Source of the DNA: Euglena gracilis
Taxonomy: Eukaryota > Euglenida > Euglenophyceae > Euglenales
NCBI GenBank assembly: GCA_039621445.1
Contig: CP154954.1
Location: 70,708,150 to 70,772,149, forward strand
Direction: 5' to 3'
Length of the DNA stretch: 64,000 nucleotides
A program made the translations under genes and the position numbers. The notes under the pieces were generated by a model. The model did not search any database. It was not told the origin of the DNA and saw nothing but the letters and a program-made list of their open reading frames with translations. Numbering within the stretch: position 1 is the first letter of the stretch; each line of letters opens with the position of its first letter. Of the stretch, positions 35,488 to 47,960 are shown in pieces.

Positions 35488-35612
35488 GGGGGCTGTAGAG
35501 TGACATGGACCACACATCGAGCATGGAGATGCTCGAAGTGCATGGCCAGTCCACCGCCAGGATCGGCTCGCAGCAGACTGAGCGCCGGTAACAGGCTCAG
35601 GCCAAATCCTCC
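35488..35612 (-). CDS. Group C exon: HATPase G-box of another kinase
   Basis: Reads GFGLSLLPALSLLRADPGGG then LAMHFEHLHARCVVHVTL. The GFGLSL start, the GGG turn and the final beta strands match the C-terminal half of a histidine-kinase ATPase domain. It belongs to a copy different from gene B, which has its own G-box exon. Confidence 0.5.
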
Positions 35613-37544
35613 AGAACAGAAGGATCACACAAGCTTCCGACTGTACACTGTGTACCAATCCCCGTTGGGGAGGGGGTCACTTCAAAAAAAATTAATAAAT
35701 CGCTTTTCAACACCAGTCACCCACTTCCTTCCCGGGGGGGGGGGGCTTGGGGGGTACTTGGTCCAAAATGTCTGAAATCAATAGAGTTCAGCCAAAACTC
35801 GAAGAAAAATTCTGGCACCTTCGGCGACGGGTGGCCACTTTCGGCCACTCCTGGGGGACCGGGGGGCTGGAGCCAAAAAACCAGGCAAAAGTCACTCTGA
35901 AAAAACCAGTCAGTCACCGGGGTGGGGTCAGACCTTAAAAAAAACTTGGGCCTTACTTTTTGGGGAGGTTAAGCAATGGCATGGTTCCGACCCTCACCGC
36001 GTCCACAACAAAGTCATGCACCGGCTTGCTCTTAAAAGGGTGTAGGTCAAATTCCGCTTTTATTACATTACACTATTTTTAGAGCAAAGAAAAAACAATT
36101 TTGTCCACACCCACAATCAATTTGTCCATACCTACTGCCCCCCACCCCGGGAAACTGTCATGCCCAAGGACCTGTCAGGGTTCTGCCCGGGAAACTGTCA
36201 GGGTCCCGTTGCCGGCAACCTGTCATGATGAAAAATTGTCAGGGTCCCCGCGACCAGCCAACCCGTCAGGTGACAATTTCCCGGGGGGGGGGGGGCAAGG
36301 GTCCATATGGGTCAGAGAGGCGTAGTGGAAGGGTCCTGAGTGAGTGGAGAGGGGAGGGATCTGGACCCCTCCCTGGCGTCAGACCCCTCCAGGGGGGGGT
36401 CTGATCCGGGTTTGAAATAAGGGCAGTCTGGCAGTTGGGGGTCCAGCAGCGGGGGGGGGGGGTAGAGGGAAACCCCCCCTGTGCATGGCGTACTCCAGGT
36501 GACAGAATTTTGTCTTTCCGCAAAGTGCCCGGCCAAAAAATCTGGCCCCCAAAATAGGCCAAACGAGCCGTTTTTTTCTATTTCTGGGGCAGACAATAAT
36601 GACAAAAAAGTTGACCTTTTTGGGGGGTTAGCAAGCGCAAAAATAGGTCACAGGCAATAAAATAATACGTAAAAAACATAATCCGATAATTCACGACACC
36701 CAGGGGGGTATCGGGCTGGCCAAAACCACCCATTAACCATGCCAGCAATGTTGCCCAGAAGGGTCCTGCAATTTCCAGCACTGGAGGTGTGGATTGGCCC
36801 AGTCTGCTCCGGCTGTTGCTGGGAGGAAGGACGGTGGGGGAGGGGCTGCCTGGCCTGGTTGGGGGGGGGGAGGTGGGAAGATTTGGGGAGAGTTGAAATG
36901 GAGACGGGGAGGGAAACGTGGAAACCCGGGAAAACCCCCACGTTTGCACCACACTCACAAACTCCACTTTTTGGAAGCATTGGTTGGAATCTCGTCAGTT
37001 GCAGAGAGGGGGAGGATAACGGAGCGGTTGCAGAAAAGGGGGGTGACAATTTTGGAGGTGGCAAATCGGCCTGCTCAAAAGAAGGGAAAACCAAATCTGG
37101 GTGGCAGGTCCTCCATTGTCACAGAACCCGCCATTGTTTTGCACAAGATAAGACTGACTGGGTTGCGGCCCTGGGGGCGGGAGGAAAAGATCGCCAAAAA
37201 AATCGCCATTCCGCATCCTGACCATAACATTGCTTGCCTACCCAAACGGAAAAGGTAAGTTTCCACATTCAAATAACCATTCAGTCACATTCAGTCACTT
37301 CCCACCCTCCCCCCGAGGGAAGGGGGCGTTGGTCACTTTGGTCACTTGGCGAAAATATTACTCAAAATCAATAAATTTTGATTTTGGACAAAACCCCAAA
37401 AAAATTTCCTTCGGCAACCACCAGGTGGCCACTTTCGGACTGTCCTGGCCGACCCCCTCGGGGGGGGGGGGGGTCTGGAGCCAAAACCAGTCGATCACTC
37501 CGAAAAAAACCAGTCAGTGACCCCCCAGGGGTCGGACACACCTT

Positions 37545-37910
37545 CAGCAATGTACCTCCCCCCCCCCTTGTCGTTGACACGCCAATGTTCCAGGAAAGTG
37601 TCGTTGACACGGGGGGTGTGTCAACGACACGCCGTGTCAACAACACAGTACCTAAAAAAAAAACGACCGCACCAGTAACAATGAATGACCCGATGAATGC
37701 ATGTCCGCCACACTGTGGCCGGTGCGAATGGGGATGACATTCGAAGCCATGGCTGGAAAGAAGATTCAACCCATTTTTGAAATGTCCTGGCTGAAATTTG
37801 TCAGAAAGTGTGGCCAACGCAAAAGAAAAAAATATGTTCCAGGAAAGTGTCGTTGACACGGGGGGTGTGTCAACGACACGCCGTGTCAACGACAAGGGGG
37901 GGGGGAGGTA
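37545..37910. repeat. Repeats built from GTGTCGTTGACACGGGG
   Basis: The 50-base phrase around GTGTCGTTGACACGGGGGGT and GTGTCAACGACACGCC occurs at about 37,590 and 37,842. Each is a set of inverted GTTGACAC motifs next to a C or G tract. Confidence 0.7.
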
Positions 37911-37984
37911 ATGGTCAAACAAACACAACGTTTCCGGCCCAACCTTTCCGGTGCTCGCCGCCAGATATCGCCGCTGAGGAGCTG

Positions 37985-38175
37985 CCACCGGTAACGTACC
38001 TCGGAGGCAGTTGGCGGAATGACTGGAGGGCACACGCGAATATGTTGCATGCGCTGGCAGTAGGAAGTGGATGGGGGGGGGGTTTGGTCGGCTACATGTC
38101 GCGGATCACGATGTCCGGCTCAGCTTGGGGGTTGCAGCCGGGCCACAGGAGCAGGCATCAGGCCTTTGATACTCA
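37985..38175 (-). CDS. Group C exon fragments, possibly receiver-like
   Basis: One stretch ends WPGCNPQAEPDIVIRDM before GTAGCC. PDIVIRDM resembles the strand that carries a receiver's phospho-Asp. A second ends ACNIFACALQSFRQLPPR before the donor GTACGT. The order relative to the G-box exon at 35.5 kb is unusual, so the assignment is tentative. Confidence 0.3.
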
Positions 38176-39116
38176 TTGGTGTCATTGGTGGGGGGCGGGG
38201 CCCACCCACCCACCCACCACCTGACAGATTGGCCAGCACCGGGGACCCTGACAACTTCCTATACTGACAGGTTGGCCAGTAACGGGGAACCTAACAGTTT
38301 TCCTGGCGGGACCCTGACATGTTCTTGGGCATGACAACTCCCCCCCCAGGGGGAGTAGGTGTAATTTCGAGATATATAGGACTTACATCAATTTCCAGAA
38401 CCGGCCAGGGTTCAATAAAAGGCCAGGTTGAGGGGTGGGTCGGACCCCCCAACTCTGGTTCAGCTGAGTTGGTGACCAATTTTTTTGGCCTGGCGCAAAG
38501 CGCTGGGCCAAGAAAATTTGCCGCCGAAAATCGGCCATTTGGGCAAAAAAAAAAAACGTTTACTTGCGTAAAATTGTTTTCAGGGCAAAGAGCTGGAAGG
38601 AAAAATTTGACCTTTGGGGGTGGGGGGGGGGGGCACTCACCACACAGCAAACTGGGCCAGAAGCGAAATTAGCGCCGGCCATAAACAGACAAAAAGCCTT
38701 AGTGCATCTAAAGGGGGGGGTACCCCCCAGGTCAATCCAGACCCCCCCCTTGGCAGGTGGGTGGGGATGGTCCGGACTACAACCATTGCTTACTGACCAC
38801 GGCCTGGGGGGGGGGGGTCGGTCACTCTGGCCACTCGGCTGAAAAGGGCCAAAAGCAAAGGATTTGGTAAAATCCCCCCCAAAAAAATACGGCGCCTCCA
38901 GCGCCGGGGGGTGACGTTCGACCATTTACCCCCCCCCCGGGGGGGGGGACAAAAACTAATTAGTCACTCTAACAAAACCAGTCCGTCGGATGCACCTCAA
39001 GCATTGTCATATTGTTATGGTCCGTAGCCACTTATCCAGGAAGGGAGGTTGGGGGACACCCCTCCGCTAACCTGTATACCCTCCGCTGCCGGTGAGTTCC
39101 CTCAGGGGATGGGACC

Positions 39117-39587
39117 AGGGGATTTCTTAAGGACCCCCCCTGGGGGGGTCCAGCCTCCGGCTGGCAAAAAGGCTGCTGGCTGGATTTGAGCTGGCTGGCT
39201 GGAACCCCCCGGGGGTGGGTGGGATATCCGGGGCTGAAATGGGGCTGGGCTGGGATGAGTAAGTAAAAAAAAACAGAATTTTCTAAAAAATTGCCATTTT
39301 CGACATTTTGGTGGATGGAGCTGGATCAAGGCTGGGGGGCGGTGATGGAGGAAGCTGTGGTGAGGGGAAAAAATGCAGGGATAGGTGACCTGGGCAGCCC
39401 AGTTGGCTGGCCAGCCTGCGGCCGGCTGGCCCGGCCTCCGGCCGGGCTGGACCCGACTTTATTTCAGTCAACCCCGGGGGGGGGGGGGCCCCCAGCCCGA
39501 ATTGGGGCTGCTGGCTGGATTTGAGCTGGCTGGCTGGCTGGACCCCCCCCAGCGGGGTAGGGTACCCTCCGGCTTAAGAAATCCCCT
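39117..39587. repeat. Family 5 inverted-repeat element, complete copy
   Basis: AGGGGATTTCTTAAGG at the left and CTTAAGAAATCCCCT at the right. The interior is closely similar to 5,461-5,908. Confidence 0.75.
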
Positions 39588-39729
39588 GGATGGGACTTGC
39601 GAGTGCAAAGGGTGCATGATTGCATTCAAAGTGGTATGATTGTGGGATAAATAAATTAATCTATTTAATTCATATTTAGTAATATTATATATCATATGCA
39701 TATAATAATTCTATACACAGTACTTATTA

Positions 39730-39796
<67 letters not shown>

Positions 39797-39828
39797 AATA
39801 AATAAATAAATAAATAAATAAATAAATT
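39730..39828. repeat. (AAAT)n microsatellite
   Basis: About 25 AAAT units with one shortened unit. Confidence 0.97.
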
Positions 39829-39984
39829 GTTACCAACACCCGAAGAGCCACCCGACTTGGGTTAATGCACAGGAGGACAATTTGCAGAATTCCCAACCTG
39901 ACAAACCAGCTCACATATGTCCCTGGGTGGCAACCTCTCGAGGAGATGCATGTTCAGATGACCCCCTACACATTGACGGGACAT

Positions 39985-40115
39985 ACACGACCTCCAAGCA
40001 TCCACAGCCCGGACGACCACCGCCGATGGGGGCCACGCCAGCAGCTGGAGGCTCTTTAGTGGCAGCAGCACCTTCCCGGCCACAGCCTGATCTACCAGCA
40101 TGAGGAGGTGTGGGC
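39985..40115 (-). CDS. Probable host exon, function unknown
   Basis: Acceptor TTTCGGCACAG, then PRPHLLMLVDQAVAGKVLLP and LKSLQLLAWPPSAVVVRAVD AWR before the donor GTCGTG. Protein-like composition; no motif recognised. Confidence 0.35.
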
Positions 40116-40277
40116 GAGGCTGTGCCGAAATGTGTCACAAACAAACCAAGAAATGAAAATGGGTGAATGTGTTGTGTACGCGCACATGTGTTTTATGTGT
40201 GTGCATGCATTCGCGCACGCATGTGCGTGTACGTCGTATGTGTTCTGTTGTGATGTGCTGTGTTGTTTGTGCTGTGT

Positions 40278-40319
40278 TGTGTTGTGGTGGTGGTGTGGGG
40301 TGTGTGTGTGTGTGTGTGT

Positions 40320-40389
<70 letters not shown>

Positions 40390-40400
40390 TGTGTGTGTGT

Positions 40401-40431
<31 letters not shown>

Positions 40432-40518
40432 TGGGTGTGTGTGTGTTGGGTGTGTGTGTGTGTGTGTGTGGGTGTGGTGTGTGTGTGTGTATGTGTGTGT
40501 GGTGTGTGTGCGTGTGTC

Positions 40519-40566
<48 letters not shown>

Positions 40567-40590
40567 TGTCCGTGTGTGTGTGTGGTGTGT
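40278..40590. repeat. (TG)n microsatellite
   Basis: About 310 bases of TG with scattered GGTG and TTG breaks. Confidence 0.97.
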
Positions 40591-40679
40591 TTATGATTTA
40601 TCGCACTGAAAATAGGGAACGATGACTTAGAAAAGAATTGGGAAAACACATTCCCCTTACCCTCCCCTTGTCGTACGAC

Positions 40680-41135
40680 CCCCTAGTCGTACCTCCCCCC
40701 CCCCTGTCTAAGCACCGGAAAAGATGGGACCGGGGGGGGTGCTTATTTTGCCAAAATATGGGTAAGAACCAGGGGGTGGTGCTTAGACAAAGGTGAAAAA
40801 TTTGACTGCAAAAAAAATCCGGCGCTTCGCACCGAAAACGAAAAATTTACCTTATTTTGGAGGTCCACTGTTGAACTTACACATATTTGGATGCAGAAAT
40901 CAACAATACCTCACCAAATCAGGTCTCAGAGGTTGCAGAAATTTCGAAATTTTTGAGAAATTTCCCTTAAAATGCACACAAAATAAACCTCCCCAAGACG
41001 ATGACCTTTAAAAAGATAGGTAAGAACTGGGGTGGTGGTGCTTAGACAAGTGTGGCAAGGGGGGAGGGAGGTACCTGCAACCTGCGACCAGAGGGGTGGT
41101 CGTTATAGTGGGGTAGTCGTACGACAAGGGGGGGA
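40680..41135. repeat. Family 4 repeat, second copy
   Basis: GTACCTCC + C tract + TGTCTAAGCACC at the left, then an interior with ATATGGGTAAGAACCAGGGG, and CTTAGACAAG ... GGGAGGTACC at the right. Resembles 2,600-3,025. Confidence 0.65.
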
Positions 41136-42019
41136 GGGTAAAAGAAGTGGGAAATATTTGCATGGTGTTTGTCATTTCACGATGCGCCTATTTGACAAAC
41201 TTGTTCTTATCACAAAACATCCAGCCACAATTTACCCTATGAGAAAAATTGCCTGTGTCGGAAAGCCCACTTCGGAATGTGTATTTTTCTGTATTTTGGG
41301 ACTTTTGACAGGGTTCTTTTTAAAATGAGCGTTTTTCTAATTTCCCTGGACTGAAGAAAAAATTTCCAACTGCCCTCTAACACCGAGTCTCTAACTTTTT
41401 TTTTGCAGAAAACCCGAGGGAATCAGCAATATGGGTCATTTTTGGGGGGGGTTTTCGGAGAGGAGGCAAACCCCCTATGTGGCCAGGTTGGATGTTGATT
41501 GCCAAAAGAAAGGGGAAAAATTCCCGAAGGGCACTCATCTAAGGTCCAAACCCACCCCACCTATTTTGTGACCCCCCCCCCGGGGTGGACGAACAAGCCA
41601 CATTCACAAAATCACCAAAGTTGGCTGAAAACATTTGAACATCTCCTCGGCCCTCAGACTGATGCATCACCCCGGAGGTCCAACCTCCCCCCCCCCCCCC
41701 GGGACACTCCCCCTCCACTCTCGAAAACCTCCCAATCCCCTCCCCTGAGGAAAGAGGGTTGCACCAGTGTTAGATGAATATATACTCCTGGACTTGGATG
41801 GCAAAACCAGACTGGAACACCAAGGAAATCACGGGGGGGGGGGTAATGAGGGGTTTCGTCTTCACTCAAATGCCCGTGCTTCATCGCAGTGATGATGGTG
41901 ATGGACCGACTGGTGCTGAGCATCGCCTCGGACGTGTGGTGTACCAGCCGGGGAGCTCCGTCAGCGCTTCAACCAAGATTCGGGCCTGGGCATACTTCCC
42001 GCCAGGCTTCTTTTCTGTC

Positions 42020-42630
42020 TTGTGTTGTGTTGTATTGTGTGGTGCTGTGCTGAGCTGTGCTGTGCTGTGCTGTGCTGTGCTGTGCTGTGCTGTGCTGTGC
42101 TGTGCTGTGCTGTGCTGTGCTGTGCTGTGCTGTGCTGTGCTGTGCTGTGCTGTGCTGTGCTGTGCTGTGTTGTGTGGTGCTGTGCTGTGTTATGTGGTGT
42201 TGTGTTGTGTTGTGTTGTGTTGTGTGGTGTTGTGTGGTGTCATGTGGTGTGGTGTGGTGTGGTGTGGTGGTGTGGTGTGGTGTGGTGTGGTGTGGTGTGG
42301 TGTGGTGTGGTGTGGTGTGGTGTGGTGTGGTGTGGTGTGGTGTGGTGTGGTGTGGTGTGGTGTGGTGTGGTGTGGTGTGGTGTGGTGTGGTGTGGTGTGG
42401 TGTGGTGTGCTGTGCTGTGCTGTGCTGTGCTGTGCTGTGCTGTGCTGTGTTGTGTTGTGTTGTGTTGTGTTGTGTTGTGTTGTGTTGTGCTGTGTTGTGT
42501 TGTGCTGTGCTGTGCTGTGTTGTGCTGTGCTGTGCTGTGCTGTGTTGTGCTGTGCTGTGTTGTGTTGTGTTGTGTGGTGCTGTGCTGTGTTGTGTTGCGT
42601 TGTGCTGTGTCATGTTGTGTTGTGTTGTTT
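42020..42630. repeat. (TGTGC/TGTGG/TGTGT)n pentanucleotide array
   Basis: About 600 bases in blocks: TGTGC, then TGTGG, then TGTGC, then TGTGT mixtures, as if each variant spread locally. Confidence 0.97.
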
Positions 42631-42944
42631 TACCAGACCCCGTTGGAGGGAGGTGCCTGCCTACAGCAGGACACACAATCCCTCAGGATGGGTTTGGCCC
42701 CCACTGGGACCCGGATGTGCAAAATGCCCTCTTCCTGCCTGGCCACAGCACCCACCACAGGGCGGCATTCCTGAAAAAGGAGCCTGCGTTCCACGCACGT
42801 ACGCATGCCAACAGCGGTCCACGGCTTCGAAGGACGTGGCTTGCGTGCAACGGCCTGCTGCGGCTAGGAATGTGGACAACAAACAAGCAAACTGCGCTGG
42901 GTGGAATATTTCTGCACAAAGAATCGGATGGCTATAAACGATTC

Positions 42945-43085
42945 CGGTGCCCATTCTTGCTTTGGGTCGAGCTGTTTGAGGAAGGCGGTTGGGAGGAGGT
43001 TGCCCTCCACCTCGTACATCCATTCACTACCTGAAGTGGCCTTGTTCGGCAACACTGTGTACAATGTTGAAGGGTTGCCGTCCAT
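42945..43085 (-). CDS. Possible group C exon with N-box-like sequence
   Basis: Reads VLPNKATSGSEWMYEVEGNL then LPTAFLKQLDPKQEWAPES. GNLLPTAFLK resembles the NLLxNAxK box with the second Asn replaced by Thr. Weak. Confidence 0.3.
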
Positions 43086-43149
43086 CATTGTGGGCCATGG
43101 GTTCACAGATGCACCATATGGCAGGAACAAATCCAAACACCTGCAATAT

Positions 43150-46040
43150 TAAGACAAACTTTGGAACGTATAATCTGGAAAAACACTCTTATTTGAGCAT
43201 TTCTTCATTTCAACTCACATACTGTTCTATACTGCACGCACTACATTCAACATGCAACTGGCATATTACCAGTTGCAGTCTCACAAATTACTCTCGAATT
43301 GTTACAACATACCCAGAAGAAAATAATGCCAAATAATGTTGAGTAGATGGCAATTTTGTCTGTAGAACTTGAGACGGATGCCCCCAGGGCAGAACGGGAA
43401 GGCCTGGTGGGGGGTTCAAACCACCCTCACCCGGGAGGTGGTGGTTGGTCGACCCACCCCCCCCCCACCCACCACAGCATTTTCACCAAAAAAATGGGGA
43501 TTTTGGCTGGAGAAAATCTTGAATTTTTTTTGAAAAATGATACCATACATACCAAAAATATGACACCACATTTTTTACAAAAAAAATCTGAAAAGTTTCA
43601 GGTTTAAAAACTGGTAGTTTTTTTTGAGGTTTTTGAAAAAAAGAAGCTCAAAAAAATGGACCACAGACAAATTTTCCGAGTTTCTTTTTCTCTTTTTAGG
43701 ATTTTCAATGGCATTTTTTGCTTCAAAAACCTCTCAAAATCAATTTTTTTGAGAAAATGTTGAAATTTTGGAAGGTGTGAAAAAAATGGGGGTTTGGGGG
43801 TTTTTCCTCCTCTATGCGTCCCATAATGAGTCCAAAAATACACCCGAAGGCACCGGGAAATTTTTTGGGGTCCAAAAATTGGTGCTCCCGGAAAATACGG
43901 GAAGAGGTGGTGGGGGGTCAAACAACCCCCCACCCATCCGACCCACCATGCAGGGGGTGGGGAAGGGTGTCGACCCCCGCCCCAACCCTGGCTGTTTGGC
44001 CGATTCCCGTTCTGCCCTTGATGCCCCCCCCCCCCCGGGGAATCTGCCCTGGACTCACCCCCCTCGGGAGGGGGGGGGCATGAACTCGCCCTTGCGAACA
44101 TACTTATTGATCCCTATCGGGCAAGTACTTCAGGCGCCGAAGCACTATTCAGTTCACCCGGCACCGCTGCATCGTTTGGGTCTCATATGAATTTTACTTG
44201 TCTTTCGTTCTTTCAATTTCTTTTTGGCATCCTTCCCAGGATATGCTCTTATAATGCCATCGTTGCCATTGTCAATGTCAACCATGTTTGCCACACTCGT
44301 TGCCATGTTCGCCACGAGTGGAAGCAGTCAACTCGTCCTTTGGTGAATGCACACGATATGTGTCCAATTGCTCCAGAGAGATCAGCAAATACAAAAGCAG
44401 GAGGCAGGTCCCTATGGCAGGTCCCTATGACTGTGTTTGAGAATATATCAACAGGATTTTCTAGAAACGTCAAAATTTGGGGGAAATCATAAAAAGCTGC
44501 CTTCCCCCATCAAACTATCACCAGACTGCAGAGTCGAAGCCAGGGACCTGAAAACTTCCAGTCTTGATGGGTATGGCCACATCAGGCAAATTTTCCAGGT
44601 TCTCCAGGTTCGCACGTATGGATAAGAAGTCGCAAATTGGTCTTTGTGGTGGAGAATAACTGGTGAATGTAAACGAGACAAATCAAACAGTGTTTACCAA
44701 AACAACACACCAACGGGATTCCAAAATCCCCAGATCCTTTATGGACCAAGGAGGTGAAACCCCCGGCCCACCAGAAGCTGTTCGTACGGCAAGCAAATGA
44801 ACATGAACCGCACCCGCTGCCATTCATTCGAAGACGCCGGTGTCCTCCACAATTGCAACTGCCCATCTCTTCCTCCACACACCTTCAGAATGAACATTCA
44901 TCAGCTAACCTTCCGAAAATGATGAAGCCTGTTACGGGGGAGACACCATGTGCAAAACACAAATGGCAAACAATCAATAATATGGAGATTAAGATAGAGA
45001 ATAAATACCAAGTCATATGAGCTCACAGGCGTCTCCAGAAGCAAAATTTGCAAGTGTTTCTAAGAACCGTGGTCATGGTCTCTTTCTTGCAAAAAAAAAT
45101 ATGTTTGCCGGTTGGTTGCCACCAATTTGGCTTGGTTTTCAACCGCCCGTAGACCATGCTTGAGAAGATGCAACAAAAAATGTGCAGACTACTATCATTT
45201 TGGGTTAGAAAGCAAGAAAACAATAAAAAGTCCTGTTGAACTAATTTGGTGCAAAATGATTTTTTAAGCTTTCTTTCCACACAGGTCCCATTTTGGCTCG
45301 TGGCTGCAAAAGAGGAAATGAAAGCACATGATTCGCTTTCAACAAATTGCACATGGTTCACCATCACAAACAACATAAATTTCAAAAATTTGGGAGATCA
45401 AAAACACTAAACGCTGCCCAGACTTTTGCCGTAGAAACCTTTGCAGGCACTAGGATTCTGACAAAAACAAGCCAGAATCTGTGGAGTGGCCCCGGACGTG
45501 ACAAATATGTGCCGCCCGCCACTGCCCACCCGCAGCAATTGCTGTCCATCTTGGCCAGGCCTCCTCTGGGCAAGGTTTCTGGCTGTCTGGTCCCGAACAT
45601 ACCATTGCTTAGCGACCCAGGGGGGAGGGGGGTCACTTTCTGAAGAAAGAAAGAACCAGTCAGTCACTTTTCCCCGAAAAGCCAGTCAGTCACGTTACCC
45701 CCCAGTCTTGGGGGTATGGGCCACCCTGGAATACGCTTCTGTTGGCAAGGCACTATTGCCAAAAAGTCTCAAAAATTTCAAAAAAATATCCAGCGCCTTA
45801 GGCGCAAGGCCAGCCACTTCTTCATTTCCACCCCCCCGGGGGGGTCAGGGCCAGTCAGTCACTCTGAAAACACCAGTCAGTCACCCCCCCCCCGATTGGG
45901 ACAGGTGCTAAGCAATAGTATGGTCGTGGACCCAGTCAATAGTGAATCAAAAAGAGGTTGTGCCATTATGCCAAGGACTTTCAGAACGAGTCGCCCATTT
46001 GCGGAAGGTAAGCCGCGGGATTACGTCCCCATTCAAATGG
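43150..46040. other. Mostly non-coding; a few possible exons
   Basis: Includes C/G-tract repeats (43,400-43,490 and 43,905-44,080) and a CCAGTCAGTCAC-type repeat (45,600-45,900). A minus-strand frame at 44,249-44,473 (DLPPAFVFADLSGAIGHISC) and a plus-strand stretch ending GCGGAAG|GTAAGC (46,009) could be exons; neither is supported by a partner. Confidence 0.35.
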
Positions 46041-46129
46041 CACGTAGGAATTAACCTCCGACGGGATAATCTAAGGGCAAAGATGTGTCATTCCAAAACA
46101 GCGACGGTGCCCCAGTAACAGGGGCCTGA

Positions 46130-46252
46130 TCCCAATCCAGGGGCCCCACGATGTTGAAGCAGCGCAGGTGCTCAGTTGCCAGGTTGCCCGACAGGAATGG
46201 TGCGGACTGCACCACCTGCACGAGGTTGAGGTCGGCAGGGGCAGCGGGTCGC
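46130..46252 (-). CDS. Group C exon: kinase segment after the H-box
   Basis: Reads RPAAPADLNLVQVVQSAPFL then SGNLATEHLRCFNIV. The PADLNLVQVVQS motif parallels EVDLARFGQS of the gene B exon at 18.5 kb. Acceptor unclear; donor GTGGGG. Confidence 0.4.
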
Positions 46253-46649
46253 ACCGAGAACGAGAAGTGTCACGGAAAGTGTCACACGTGTCACACGCGA
46301 CTCTGTAATGCATTGTGAAACACGCCCCATCTCATGCATTTCTGCAGTGAGGGACCGTCGTCTGACCACAGCAGCCTTTGGTGCTCCTTGAGACCGCACA
46401 AGGTTTTGCACATGTGAAAATGTGTGCAGCCTGGTGCAGAGTACAATACACCTGCACTTGACGCAAATGGACATTTACCTTGCCCCAAGAAAGGCTTGGT
46501 TCGCATCTGCAGTCAACAGGCAAAGCCTGCGAAGAAAAGTTGGCTGAGTGGTTGGCGAACGCTGTGGGTTTGTTAATAAACACCAGACTGCAACTATCAC
46601 CCGACAAAGGAGGACACCCCCAACCTGAGCTCCAGCGGTGGTCTGGCGC

Positions 46650-46792
46650 ATTGCGTGCCGGAGCTTCGAGCCCAGAAACTCCAAAAGGAGAGCCGGGGAA
46701 TGCGAGTCGCTGGCTGCACTGCTTCTGAATCGCCAGCGCCGTCTCGATGGCCTTGTCCGGGGTGATGGCCGGCCAGAACGCCAGGGCCTGCC
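46650..46792 (-). CDS. Group C exon: helix leading to the histidine box
   Basis: Acceptor GGGGCGTGCAG, then GGQALAFWPAITPDKAIETA and LAIQKQCSQRLAF. Shortly after, in another frame, comes LEFLGSKLRHAMR, which looks like an H-box (F-x-S-H-E-L-R) with the His lost. A frameshift lies between the two parts. Confidence 0.4.
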
Positions 46793-47814
46793 CACCGCTG
46801 CACGCCCCCAGGGGCCGAGACACATTTCCGCCCAAGGGGTAAGACACAGCGAAATACCACCGAGGTGTGTGCCAACCTCTCGGCAAAAAAAAAATTAAAT
46901 ATTTGTTAATGTAAAATAAAATAAATAATAAATAAACCGCTCGGCAAATTAAAATAATAAAAGCTCTCGACAAAAAAAAATTATTTTGCCATGCGGTGGA
47001 CTCACTGACGGAGTGCTTGGTATTTTCCTCTATGCAAGTTCTAAACTAAGTTGACAGCAGTTTGAACGTTGATAAAATGTATGCAAATGCAAATACATTC
47101 TATGTGTGTTCTTCATTCCAACCCGAAATAGGCATGGGCATCTAGGGGGTGGGGGGGGGGGGCGAGTCACAGCAAAGAATGATGCACATTATTCTGGAGA
47201 CCAGAATCCCAACTCTATTTGGATGCCGTTGCCTCAATTGGCTGCTGTAATTAACAACAAAATTAATTGCATTGAGGCGGAACGCCTTTACACGACCACT
47301 CAAAGAGAGATGTCTTGCACACTCTAGAGGATAAAATATGGGAAACGAAAATGAAAGCAGACCATCTTCTTACCATCTTCTTTTCCCCTGCATTTTCCCT
47401 CTACATTTCCTAAGACCTCTGCTAGATCCATTTCCAACAAGGTATTCTGAAGTGCAATAGGAAAAGAACCCATAGACCATGGACACTATCTGCAGTCCAC
47501 AGGACACAAACAGTTAATGCAACAAGGATCAACGGTGCTCCAAGCAAACAATTTCTCTCTGTGCCCCTCCTCAATTCCGAGAATTTCCATCATCCAAGAA
47601 TAATAAATAACCCCGGTCATTGTTCCTGGTACTTTTGCATGATTTTTATGTGGCCAATGTTGCCCAGACTGTACATTTAGAAATCTAAAATCCATGGCAG
47701 GTTGGGCAGCACCGGGGACCTGGCAGCAGGGGGGGAATCTTACACACTCATGGAATCACGGATTCCTGGGATGGGGGGGGGGGCAGCTGGGTTCCAGCCG
47801 CCCCCTGGCCATCA

Positions 47815-47960
47815 CGATGGTGCCCCCGAACGCCTTGATCTGCGCGGTGGCGGCGGCGCTGAACGCCGTCAGCCGGTCCTCCACCCGGGCGGCGTTGAGC
47901 GCCTTGCCGCTGCCGAACTCCAGCCCCGTCAGGCGGCGGCAGGGGACCCCGGGTGGAGCG
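47815..47960 (-). CDS. Probable group C exon, upstream of the H-box
   Basis: Reads RRLTGLEFGSGKALNAARVE then DRLTAFSAAATAQIKAFGGT before GTGATG. Strongly GC-rich with codon-position bias; domain unknown. Confidence 0.4.

Noticed and set aside
42022-43034. Long Cys/Val/Leu-rich and Thr/Gln/His-rich frames
   Set aside because: Products of the TGTGN pentanucleotide array. The same applies to frames over the TG, TTG, TATGG, ATG, TCATA and AC arrays.
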